Part shown: positions 1 through 7,217 of the stretch, in pieces
Layout: each line of letters opens with the position of its first letter
How positions within the stretch are numbered: position 1 is the stretch's first letter
Assembly (NCBI GenBank): GCA_002359635.1
Contig: DENJ01000056.1
Span: 62,262-91,080 of the forward strand
Source: Burkholderiales bacterium UBA2647
GTDB taxonomy: Bacteria > Pseudomonadota > Gammaproteobacteria > Burkholderiales > Burkholderiaceae_E
Reading direction: 5' to 3'
DNA: 28,819 nt
Position numbers and translations under genes: made by a program
The notes under the pieces: generated by a model
The model's database searches: none
The model's input: only the letters and a program-made list of their open reading frames with translations
Told to the model about the DNA's origin: nothing

Positions 1-146
1 GCCCAGTCGTCAAATAAGCGCTGAGGCAAGCGTCGTGTAAGCCGCGCCAGCGGCAAGGCAGCCATCAGTCCCACCAAAGCTGCTGCGCCAAGCATCCAAG
101 GTTCGGGCATGGCGTGCAACATCATGTGCCAGTCAATTGAAAGCAT
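1..146 (-). CDS. 5' end of an unidentified membrane protein, possibly prepilin-peptidase-like (partial)
   Basis: An open minus-strand frame runs off the left edge. From the ATG at 146 it encodes 48 residues, beginning MLSIDWHMML. An in-frame ATG at 170 would add eight residues (MRRRSESA); neither start has a clear ribosome binding site. A hydrophobic stretch (GAAALVGLMAALPLA) followed by a basic segment (RLTRRLPQRLFDDW) indicates an N-terminal membrane segment. The spacing of the hydrophobic helix and the RLP...W segment loosely recalls the first helix of A24 prepilin peptidases, but the GSFLN-type motif is absent, so this is only a guess. It is divergent from the dehydratase gene to its right. 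Confidence 0.4.
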   Translation of the reverse strand, partial: MLSIDWHMMLHAMPEPWMLGAAALVGLMAALPLARLTRRLPQRLFDDW

Positions 147-263
147 GGCTGATTCTGAACGGCGGCGCATGCTGCTGCAAGCTGATTAAGCCCATAATCG
201 GGGCTTGTTCAAAAAACGAAGGCCTGAAATAGCGGGCCCTTGTCATAAGGAGGATCGTTCAGC

Positions 264-2054
264 ATGGGATCGTCGAAAAGAGCATTCGCACTAAGGTCGC
301 GCGCCTGGTTTGATAACCCTGACAACCCAGGGATGACCGCCTTATATTTAGAGCGTTACTTGAATTTTGGGCTCACGCTCGATGAACTGCGCAATAGCGG
401 AAAACCCATCATTGGCATCGCCCAGACCGGATCGGATTTATCGCCTTGCAATCGACATCATTTGGAGCTCGCATCGAGGGTGCGTGACGGTATTCGCGAT
501 GCGGGTGGGATTCCGATGGAGTTTCCTGTGCATCCGATTCAGGAGACCGGCAAGCGCCCGACGGCAGCACTTGATCGCAATTTGACTTATCTCGGGCTGG
601 TCGAGGTCTTATACGGCTACCCGCTTGATGGCGTGGTGCTCACGACCGGCTGCGATAAGACCACGCCAGCGATGCTCATGGGTGCTGCCACCGTCGATTT
701 ACCCTCGATCGTGCTCTCGGGCGGACCCATGCTCAATGGTTATTACGGCGGGGGCCTAGCGGGATCGGGCACGGTCGTGTGGTTTGCCCGGCAGGAGTTA
801 GCAGCAGGGCGCATTAACTATGACGAGTTTCTCGACATGGTGGCCTCGTCTGCGCCCTCGCCGGGCCACTGCAACACCATGGGAACGGCGCTGTCGATGA
901 ATTCGATGGCCGAGGCGCTTGGGATGTCGCTGCCAGGTTGCGCGGCGATTCCTGCGCCTTATCGGGAACGCGCTCAGATGGCTTATGCAACCGGTCGACG
1001 GATTGTTGAAATGGTGCATGAGGATTTGCGTCCTTCGCAAATCATGACGCGCGCGGCCTTTGAAAATGCCATTGTTGCCGCCTCGGCGCTGGGTGCGTCA
1101 ACCAATTGTCCGCCTCATGTGAATGCGATCGCAAGGCATATGGGCGTGAACTTACCGATTGAGGATTGGGACAGGATTGGCTACGAGATCCCTTTATTGG
1201 TCAATCTGATGCCTGCAGGAGAGTACCTCGGTGAGGAATTTCATCGTGCCGGTGGTGTTCAGGCGGTCCTTGCCCAATTGCTTGCTGCGGGCAAGCTGCA
1301 TGGTGATGTGCGCACGGTGAGCGGCAAAACCATGGCGCAAGATCTTGCCTCTGCCAAGATCAAAGATGAACGGGTCATCAAGCACTATGCCGCACCGATG
1401 CTCCATCAGTCGGGCTTTGCGGTGTTGCGTGGCAATTTATTTGACGCTGCCGTCATGAAGACCTCGGTGATTTCGGCTGCGTTTCGAGAACGCTATTTGC
1501 AAAATCCCAATGACCCTGACGCCTTTGAGGGCCGGGCGATTGTTTTTGAAGGCCCTGAGGATTACCACGAGCGCATCAACGATCCCTCGCTGGCCATGGA
1601 TGCTGACTGCATTTTGTTTATTCGTGGCACAGGGCCTGTCGGCTATCCGGGCGCAGCCGAAGTGGTGAATATGTTGCCGCCCGATGAACTTGTGAAACAA
1701 GGCATTACCTTGCTGCCCTGCGTGGGTGATGGCCGTCAGTCGGGCACCTCGGGTTCGCCCTCGATTCTCAACGCCTCGCCTGAGGCCGCTGTGGGTGGCG
1801 GATTAGCTTTGTTAAAAACCGGCGATCGGGTGCGTATTGACCTGGCCAAACGACGCGCTGATATGCTGATCAGCGATGAGGAGCTTGCGGCTCGTCGCGC
1901 CGCCTGGAAGCCGCCCGAGCTTGAGCATCAAACACCCTGGCAGGAGTTGCAACGCGCCAAAGTCGGACAACTCTCCTCGGGTGCCTGCCTTGATTTTGCG
2001 GTGAAGTATCAACGCATCTCGATCACCAAGGGGATTCCGCGTGATAACCACTAA
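264..2054 (+). CDS. IlvD/Edd family dehydratase, sugar-acid (pentonate) type
   Basis: A 596-residue member of the iron-sulphur dehydratase family that includes dihydroxy-acid dehydratase (IlvD), phosphogluconate dehydratase (Edd) and the L-arabinonate/xylonate dehydratases. These enzymes remove water from a vicinal diol acid to give a 2-keto-3-deoxy acid in the cytoplasm. The three expected cluster cysteines are visible: C62 in SPCN, C130 in TTGCDKTTP and C203 in GHCNTMGTA. The GHCNTMGT form and the length near 595 fit the pentonate dehydratase branch better than IlvD; this is an inference from family knowledge. A strong Shine-Dalgarno, AAGGAGG at 247-253, supports the ATG at 264. The small cupin gene follows on the same strand after 84 bp. 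No sugar transporter or aldolase lies nearby to fix the substrate. Confidence 0.92.
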   Translation: MGSSKRAFALRSRAWFDNPDNPGMTALYLERYLNFGLTLDELRNSGKPIIGIAQTGSDLSPCNRHHLELASRVRDGIRDAGGIPMEFPVHPIQETGKRPTAALDRNLTYLGLVEVLYGYPLDGVVLTTGCDKTTPAMLMGAATVDLPSIVLSGGPMLNGYYGGGLAGSGTVVWFARQELAAGRINYDEFLDMVASSAPSPGHCNTMGTALSMNSMAEALGMSLPGCAAIPAPYRERAQMAYATGRRIVEMVHEDLRPSQIMTRAAFENAIVAASALGASTNCPPHVNAIARHMGVNLPIEDWDRIGYEIPLLVNLMPAGEYLGEEFHRAGGVQAVLAQLLAAGKLHGDVRTVSGKTMAQDLASAKIKDERVIKHYAAPMLHQSGFAVLRGNLFDAAVMKTSVISAAFRERYLQNPNDPDAFEGRAIVFEGPEDYHERINDPSLAMDADCILFIRGTGPVGYPGAAEVVNMLPPDELVKQGITLLPCVGDGRQSGTSGSPSILNASPEAAVGGGLALLKTGDRVRIDLAKRRADMLISDEELAARRAAWKPPELEHQTPWQELQRAKVGQLSSGACLDFAVKYQRISITKGIPRDNH

Positions 2055-2138
2055 GCTGCAATCGAAAGTAGCGGGCTGCCTCATCAGCAGTTGCCCCATG
2101 ACAAACACCAAGCCGCAAATCACACCGAGGGCTGCCGC

Positions 2139-2525
2139 ATGACAAAGACCAATATGCAATTTAGCCTGGTCCATGCAGCCGATCGTGCCTACGAGTCCGA
2201 CGGGCTACGGCCTTTTTTCCTCTACAAAGATTTGGGTATCCGTGAGGCCACGGGCGGTGCGGCGCTTGCGCATTTGATCAAGGCCAAAGCTGGCACCCAC
2301 GCACAGCCCACTTGGCATCATCATGAGGTGGGCTTTCAAATGGTATACATCCTCAAGGGATGGGTGCGCTTTGAGTACGAAGGGGTGGGCGAGGTAAGGC
2401 TTGAAGCGGGAAGCTGTGTGCACCAGCCGCCAGGCATTAGGCATCGTGAGCTCGAACACAGCGAGGACTTGGAGCTTATCGAAATCGTCTTACCGGCCGA
2501 ATTCAAGACAGTCACCGAGGCTTGA
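2139..2525 (+). CDS. Small single-domain cupin protein
   Basis: A 128-residue single cupin barrel. The metal-site pattern is visible as WHHHEVGFQMVYILKG (two or three histidines plus Glu) and, in the second motif, PPGIRHRE. Proteins like this are often small-molecule isomerases, dioxygenases or sensor domains; the substrate cannot be told from the sequence. The ATG at 2139 (MTKTNMQFS) is preferred over the in-frame ATG at 2091, because a GAGG lies just upstream and the residues from the earlier start look unlike coding sequence. The gene probably shares a transcript with the dehydratase. Its last eight codons form the first unit of a 25-bp tandem repeat, so the C-terminus FKTVTEA is repeat-derived. 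Confidence 0.83.
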   Translation: MTKTNMQFSLVHAADRAYESDGLRPFFLYKDLGIREATGGAALAHLIKAKAGTHAQPTWHHHEVGFQMVYILKGWVRFEYEGVGEVRLEAGSCVHQPPGIRHRELEHSEDLELIEIVLPAEFKTVTEA

Positions 2526-2601
2526 TTTCAAGACAGTCGCGGCGGCTTGATTTCAAGATGGTCACCGAAGCTTGTTTTCAAGTCGGTCGCCGAAGCTTGA
2601 T
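2502..2601. repeat. Four tandem copies of a 25-bp unit at the end of the cupin gene
   Basis: Four units of exactly 25 bp occupy 2502-2526, 2527-2551, 2552-2576 and 2577-2601. Each starts TTCAAG, has GTC in the middle and ends GCTTGAT or GCTTGTT. A decayed fifth copy starts at 2602 and runs into the end of the convergent Lrp-type gene. Unit 1 encodes the cupin C-terminus and its stop codon. Every unit-to-unit junction makes a CTTGA-TT-TCAAG type palindrome (2521-2532, 2546-2557, and 2571-2582 with one mismatch). The repeat fills the whole convergent gap and may have a terminator-like role, which is inference. Confidence 0.9.
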
Positions 2602-2602
2602 C

Positions 2603-3061
2603 TCAAATCGATAGCGGTAGTGCTGTTTTGTACTTCACCTGCTTGAGGGCGAAGCTCGAGCGGATTTTTTCGATTTCGGCAATGGGCGTGAGTTGCTCAA
2701 GGATGAAACGCTCGAGCGCGTCGATGTCTTTGACAGCAACCCGCAACAGATAATCGCTGTCGCCCGTCATCAAATAACACTCCATCACCTCGGGGTGCTC
2801 GGCGATGGTTTTCTCAAAGCGTTCGAGCGAAGCCCGCACCTGCGACTTGAGGCTGATAAAGATGAACACATTCAAGCCAAGCCCGAGCGCTTTGGGATCG
2901 AGTAAGGCGACATAACGCCTGATTACGCCCTTGTTTTCGAGCGCTTTGACCCGTGCCAGACAGGGTGAAGGACTTAAGTGCACTTTTTCGGCAAGCGCCA
3001 CGTTACTTAAGGATCCGTCGTGTTGAAGTGCATCAAGAATTCGGAGATCGGTACGATCCAT
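2603..3061 (-). CDS. Lrp/AsnC family transcriptional regulator
   Basis: A 152-residue feast/famine regulator of normal length. The N-terminal winged helix-turn-helix is visible (MDRTDLRILDALQHDG, then NVALAEKVHLSPSPCLARVK, the standard Lrp recognition region). A C-terminal RAM/AsnC ligand domain follows, with a GDSDYLLRV segment typical of amino-acid-binding Lrp proteins. The start at 3061 matches family N-termini (MDRTD...); an upstream in-frame ATG at 3112 would add 17 unlikely residues. It is divergent from the E1-like gene at 3240, so that gene is the probable target. The pairing recalls the mdeR-mdeAB locus of Pseudomonas putida, in which an Lrp-type regulator controls a 2-ketobutyrate dehydrogenase E1. 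A TATAAT-like -10 is read on the minus strand at 3094-3089. Confidence 0.93.
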   Translation of the reverse strand: MDRTDLRILDALQHDGSLSNVALAEKVHLSPSPCLARVKALENKGVIRRYVALLDPKALGLGLNVFIFISLKSQVRASLERFEKTIAEHPEVMECYLMTGDSDYLLRVAVKDIDALERFILEQLTPIAEIEKIRSSFALKQVKYKTALPLSI

Positions 3062-3071
3062 AGCGGGCAAA

Positions 3072-3088
3072 GAGGCACAAAATGCCTC
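3072..3088. promoter_or_regulatory. Perfect inverted repeat in the leader of the Lrp-type gene
   Basis: GAGGCA-CAAAA-TGCCTC is a perfect 6-bp inverted repeat with a 5-base loop. It lies between the TATAAT-like -10 (3089-3094) and the start codon at 3061 on the minus strand. It could be an autoregulatory operator or a leader hairpin; the sequence alone does not decide. Confidence 0.45.
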
Positions 3089-3113
3089 ATTATAGTTAAA
3101 TTTCCAAATCATA

Positions 3114-3132
3114 TGCTGAATAAATGCTGAAT
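3114..3132. promoter_or_regulatory. Direct repeat in the lrp/E1 divergent promoter, candidate Lrp operator
   Basis: TGCTGAAT occurs at 3114-3121 and again at 3125-3132, an 11-bp period or about one helical turn. ATAAATGC (3120-3127) also has an inverted partner, GCATTTAT, at 3146-3153. Helically phased repeats in a divergent promoter are what an Lrp-family octamer would bind. The assignment is inference. Confidence 0.4.
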
Positions 3133-3239
3133 TGAGGTTTTTTCGGCATTTATCGCTTGAGGAAAATCGGCAAACTTCAACCTTTCATCGCATCGTGCTC
3201 GGCATCGGCCAGGCGTTTTTCGCTTTGATGGGGTTTGGT

Positions 3240-5975
3240 ATGGATATGCAACAGCGGCAATTTCTCGCATCCAGCGCAAAGGCGCTCGATCAGACGGCGC
3301 AAGATGCCGATCCCGTGGAAACCCGGGAGTGGCTTGAGGCCTTGCAATCGCTCATCGAGCACCAGGGACCTGCTCGAGCTCGCTTTGTGCTCGACCGTCT
3401 TGCTGAGGCTGCTCTGGCAGGGCCTTTGCATTGGCGCGCGCCAAGGATTAGCCCCTATGCCAACACCATTGCCCAGGATGAACAGCCGGTTTATCCGGGC
3501 GACTTGTCGATGGAAGAGCGACTCGCATCGACCATGCGTTGGAATGCGCTTGCGATGGTGGCCAAAGCTAATGCAGCCGACGCCGAGCTCGGCGGCCATA
3601 TCGCAAGCTATGCCTCGGCTGCTGATCTATTTGAGGTTGGGTTTAACCACTTTTTTCGTGGCCCTGAAGGGGACGTACCCGCAGACCTGCTTTATGTTCA
3701 ACCCCATTCTGCACCGGGCATTTACGCCCGAGCCTTTTATGAGGGGCGTCTGAGTGCCCAGGACTTAGCCCATTTCCGGCGCGAGTTAGCCGCGCCGCGG
3801 CAAGGGGCGCGCGGGCTGAGTTCATACCCTCACCCCTGGCTTATGCCGGACTTTTGGCAGTTCCCAACAGGGTCCATGGGCATCGGTCCGATTAGTGCGA
3901 TCTATCAGGCGCGTTTCTTGCGCTATTTACAGCACCGCGGACTGTTATCAGCCGAGCATGGTCAACGCAAGATCTGGGGCGTGTTTGGTGATGGTGAAAT
4001 GGATGAGCCCGAATCGATGTCGGCGCTCACGCTCGCAGCCCGCGAGCGTTTGGATAATTTGATCTTCGTGATCAATTGCAACCTGCAACGACTCGATGGC
4101 CCGGTTCGTGGCAACGGTCGCATCATTGATGAACTTGAATCATTGTTCACCGGTGCCGGCTGGAAGGTCATCAAGGTGATTTGGGGCAGCGACTGGGATG
4201 CGCTTTTTGCCAAGGACAAGGGTGGTGAGTTGTTGAAGGCATTCGCGCAGACGGTCGATGGGCAGTTTCAAACCTATGCGGCCAAAGATGGTGCGTTTAA
4301 CCGCCGCGCTTTCTTCGGCCAGCATCCGGCGCTAGCAGATCTGGTGGCCGACCTAAGCGATGCCCAAATAGACCGCTTGCGCAGGGGTGGGCACGATATG
4401 GTCAAAATCCACGCCGCCTACTGGCATGCCATGCGGCATCAGGGGCAACCGGTGGTGATTCTTGCGCACACCAAAAAGGGCTTTGGCATGGGGCAGGCTG
4501 GTCAGGGCAAGATGACCACCCATTCGCAAAAGAAGATGGACGAAGAGGCCTTGATCGGCTTCAGGGATCGCTTCCGACTTCCCCTGAGTGATGATGATGC
4601 GAGAGCACTTCGTTTGATCGAGCCTGATCCCGACAGTCCGGAGGTGCGTTATCTGCGCGAGCGCCGGCAAGCGCTTGGCGGCGCTTTGCCCGCAAGACGT
4701 GTTGCGTCCAAGCCGATCGAGGTGCCCGATATCAACCAATGGGCCGGTTTTGCGATCAATGAGGCTGGGCGTGAGATGTCAAACACCTTGGCCTTTGTGC
4801 GTATGCTGGGGAATCTGCTGAAAGACTCAAAGATTGGTCCAAGAATTGTACCGATTGTTGCTGATGAGGCGCGAACTTTCGGCATGGCTTCGCTCTTTCG
4901 TCAGGTCGGGATTTACTCCTCGGTCGGTCAGCGTTATGAGCCTGAGGATATTGGCTCGGTGCTTCATTACCGCGAAGCGCTCGATGGCCAAATTCTTGAA
5001 GAAGGCATCAGCGAAGCCGGCGCCATGGCGTCTTGGACAGCTGCCGCCACGAGCTATGCGGTGAACGGGCTTGCCATGCTGCCCTTTTATATTTACTACT
5101 CGGTGTTTGGTTTTCAGCGGGTAGGCGATCAGATCTGGGCGGCTGCAGATCAACGCGCTCGTGGCTTTTTAATCGGGGCTACCTCAGGGCGAACCACGCT
5201 TGCCGGTGAAGGTTTGCAGCACCAAGATGGTTCGTCTGCTTTAGTGGCTGCAACGATTCCGAATTGTCATGCCTTTGATCCCGCCTTTGCCCAAGAACTT
5301 GCAGTCATCGTGCAAGAAGGTATGCATGAGATGTTATCTTTAGAACGAGATGTATTTTATTACATCACGCTGACCAATGAGTCCCTGCCGCAACTTGCGA
5401 TTGAAGATCGTGAGGCTGTCTTGCGCGGGATGCATCGCATCAAGCGGCTTGGCGAGCAAGCGCATGATGTGGCCGCTGATGTTCGGCTTCTTGCCTCTGG
5501 CCCTATGGTGCATCAGGCTTTGCTTGCTGCCCAATGGTTGGCTCAGCAGGGCATTACCGTCGATGTTTTTAGCGTGACCTCATGGAGCCGACTTGCGCGC
5601 GAAGGTATGCAAGCAGAGCGGCTTGAGCGTATCGCCGGCGAGCAGTCGCTTGGCGATACCTGGCTTGCAAAGCAATTGGGTTCGAGCGACACACCGATGA
5701 TTGCGGTTTCGGATTATGTGCGTGCGGTCCCTGAACAAATCCGAGCCTACTTACCGCAGCCACAAGCGATGACTTGCCTGGGTACCGATGGTTTTGGACG
5801 CAGTGACACTCGAAGCGAGTTGCGCGACTTTTTTGAGGTCAGTGCGCGCTGGATCGCACAGGCGGCGCTTGTGCGTTTGCAGCGTCGAGATTTGATCAAT
5901 GTCTTATTTGCCGAGCTTGACGCCAGTCTTGGCGGGCTACAGGCAGATCGTAGCCAGCCACCCTGGGAGCACTAA
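3240..5975 (+). CDS. Homodimeric (AceE-type) 2-oxo acid dehydrogenase E1 component
   Basis: A 911-residue thiamine-diphosphate E1 of the homodimeric AceE family, colinear with pyruvate dehydrogenase E1 from ETREWLEAL near the N-terminus to LGTDGFGRSDTRSELR near the end. The ThDP/Mg motif is seen as GDGEMDEPES (about residue 250) with INCNLQRLDGPV. Histidines matching known active-site residues are kept in GGHIAS, VQPHSAPG and THSQKKM. In contrast, the segment after GLQHQDG reads SSA where E. coli AceE has HSH. The start at 3240 (MDMQQRQF) fits family N-termini; the frame opens at 3132. No E2 or E3 gene is adjacent. The divergent Lrp-type regulator and the altered active-site segment suggest oxidation of an amino-acid-derived 2-oxo acid such as 2-ketobutyrate rather than a housekeeping pyruvate role. 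That substrate is inference. Confidence 0.9.
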   Translation: MDMQQRQFLASSAKALDQTAQDADPVETREWLEALQSLIEHQGPARARFVLDRLAEAALAGPLHWRAPRISPYANTIAQDEQPVYPGDLSMEERLASTMRWNALAMVAKANAADAELGGHIASYASAADLFEVGFNHFFRGPEGDVPADLLYVQPHSAPGIYARAFYEGRLSAQDLAHFRRELAAPRQGARGLSSYPHPWLMPDFWQFPTGSMGIGPISAIYQARFLRYLQHRGLLSAEHGQRKIWGVFGDGEMDEPESMSALTLAARERLDNLIFVINCNLQRLDGPVRGNGRIIDELESLFTGAGWKVIKVIWGSDWDALFAKDKGGELLKAFAQTVDGQFQTYAAKDGAFNRRAFFGQHPALADLVADLSDAQIDRLRRGGHDMVKIHAAYWHAMRHQGQPVVILAHTKKGFGMGQAGQGKMTTHSQKKMDEEALIGFRDRFRLPLSDDDARALRLIEPDPDSPEVRYLRERRQALGGALPARRVASKPIEVPDINQWAGFAINEAGREMSNTLAFVRMLGNLLKDSKIGPRIVPIVADEARTFGMASLFRQVGIYSSVGQRYEPEDIGSVLHYREALDGQILEEGISEAGAMASWTAAATSYAVNGLAMLPFYIYYSVFGFQRVGDQIWAAADQRARGFLIGATSGRTTLAGEGLQHQDGSSALVAATIPNCHAFDPAFAQELAVIVQEGMHEMLSLERDVFYYITLTNESLPQLAIEDREAVLRGMHRIKRLGEQAHDVAADVRLLASGPMVHQALLAAQWLAQQGITVDVFSVTSWSRLAREGMQAERLERIAGEQSLGDTWLAKQLGSSDTPMIAVSDYVRAVPEQIRAYLPQPQAMTCLGTDGFGRSDTRSELRDFFEVSARWIAQAALVRLQRRDLINVLFAELDASLGGLQADRSQPPWEH

Positions 5976-5981
5976 GCTGGC

Positions 5982-6009
5982 TTGAAGCGAAGCTTTCGTT
6001 TCGCTTCAA
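5982..6009. terminator. Bidirectional hairpin between convergent E1 and OYE genes
   Basis: TTGAAGCGAA (5982-5991) pairs perfectly with TTCGCTTCAA (6000-6009) around an 8-base loop, seven bases after the E1 stop codon. The stop codon of the convergent reductase gene lies inside the right arm (6006-6008). There is no clear T-run on either side, so terminator strength is uncertain. Confidence 0.55.
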
Positions 6010-7112
6010 TACAAACTTGCAAGCGATGCCGGGTCGAAGGCGGCAAGCGATTCCCATTGACCCGCCTTAACCTTGCTCGCCCAGGCAGGATCGGTGATGA
6101 GCGCCCGTCCTACTGCAACGAGATCGAAGTCGCCGCGCTCAAAACGCTCGATCAGTGCATCGAGCGAGGCAGGCTGTGAGGCTTCGCCACGAAAAGCCGC
6201 GACGAATTCCCCGCTTAAGCCAACCGAGCCGACGGTAATGACAGGTTTGCCGGTGAGCTTGCGCGCCCAGGCTGCAAAATTGTGATCAGAACCCTCAAAC
6301 TCAGCTTCCCAAAAGCGTCGTTGCGAGCAATGTAAAACGTCGGCACCAGCATCAACAAGTGGGCGCAACCAAGCTTCCATGGCCTCGGGTGTTGGCGCAA
6401 GTTTTGCAGCAAAGTCTTGTTGCTTCCACTGCGATAAACGGATGCATATCGGAAAGTCAGCCGAAGTTGCACGGCGAATCGCGGCAATCACTTCGGCCGC
6501 GAACCGGCTTCTCTGAGCGATGTTCTCACCGCCATAATGATCGTCACGGTGATTGCTTCCGTCCCAAAAAAATTGATCGATTAAATAGCCGTGTGCGCCG
6601 TGAATTTCAACGCCGTCAAACCCAATGTCCATCGCATCACGAGCTGCCTTGGCAAAAGCTTCGATGCAATCGCGCACATCGCTTTCGCTCATCGCCTTGC
6701 CATTGCTTCGCGAGGGCTTGTACTCGCCCGAGGGGCTTTCGAAGGGACTGTCAGGGCGCCAGCTAATCGTTGGATTAGGCAGGGCACCAACATGCCAGAG
6801 TTGGGGCCAAATCGGGCAGCCGTGGGCATGCACTGCCTCGACGGTTTTTTTCCAGCCCGCCAAGGCTTCTTCGCCATGAAACACCGGCACATTGGGATCG
6901 TTGCGTGCCGCCTCACGATTGACAGCGGTGCCCTCGGTAATGATCAGGCCTAAATCCTGTGCTGCTCTGCGCCCGTAATAGGTTGCCACATCGTCGCCTG
7001 GGATGCCTTGAGGGGAAAAGGATCGAGTCATCGGTGCCATCACGATGCGAGTGGGGAGTTGAAGCTTTCCTAGGGAAAAGGGCTTAAAAAGCGATGTGGC
7101 GCTGGTAGTCAT
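6006..7112 (-). CDS. NADH:flavin oxidoreductase, Old Yellow Enzyme family
   Basis: A 368-residue FMN-dependent TIM-barrel ene-reductase. The N-terminal LPTRIVMAPMTR signature, the QLWHVG segment and the block EIHGAHGYLIDQFFWDGSNH followed by RDDHYGG are classic for the OYE/NemA branch. The C-terminal phosphate-binding part reads DLVAVGRALITDPAWASK. The family reduces activated C=C bonds of enals, enones or nitro compounds with NAD(P)H in the cytosol; the natural substrate is unknown. The ATG at 7112 gives the normal family N-terminus. It is divergent from the ABC exporter across 105 bp and converges on the E1 gene with a shared hairpin. Confidence 0.93.
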   Translation of the reverse strand: MTTSATSLFKPFSLGKLQLPTRIVMAPMTRSFSPQGIPGDDVATYYGRRAAQDLGLIITEGTAVNREAARNDPNVPVFHGEEALAGWKKTVEAVHAHGCPIWPQLWHVGALPNPTISWRPDSPFESPSGEYKPSRSNGKAMSESDVRDCIEAFAKAARDAMDIGFDGVEIHGAHGYLIDQFFWDGSNHRDDHYGGENIAQRSRFAAEVIAAIRRATSADFPICIRLSQWKQQDFAAKLAPTPEAMEAWLRPLVDAGADVLHCSQRRFWEAEFEGSDHNFAAWARKLTGKPVITVGSVGLSGEFVAAFRGEASQPASLDALIERFERGDFDLVAVGRALITDPAWASKVKAGQWESLAAFDPASLASLY

Positions 7113-7217
7113 GGGCGAATGATGGTTTAAACGGTGAAAGAATGGGGCTTACATCGGTTGTTTAGGGGCTGATGTCCGGGCCTGAGGTTAGCATTTGCGT
7201 CTTTAACGGGTTTTCTT

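Noticed and set aside
2502..2601. Regular repeats that might be a CRISPR array
   Set aside because: Units are contiguous with no spacers, and no cas genes are present.
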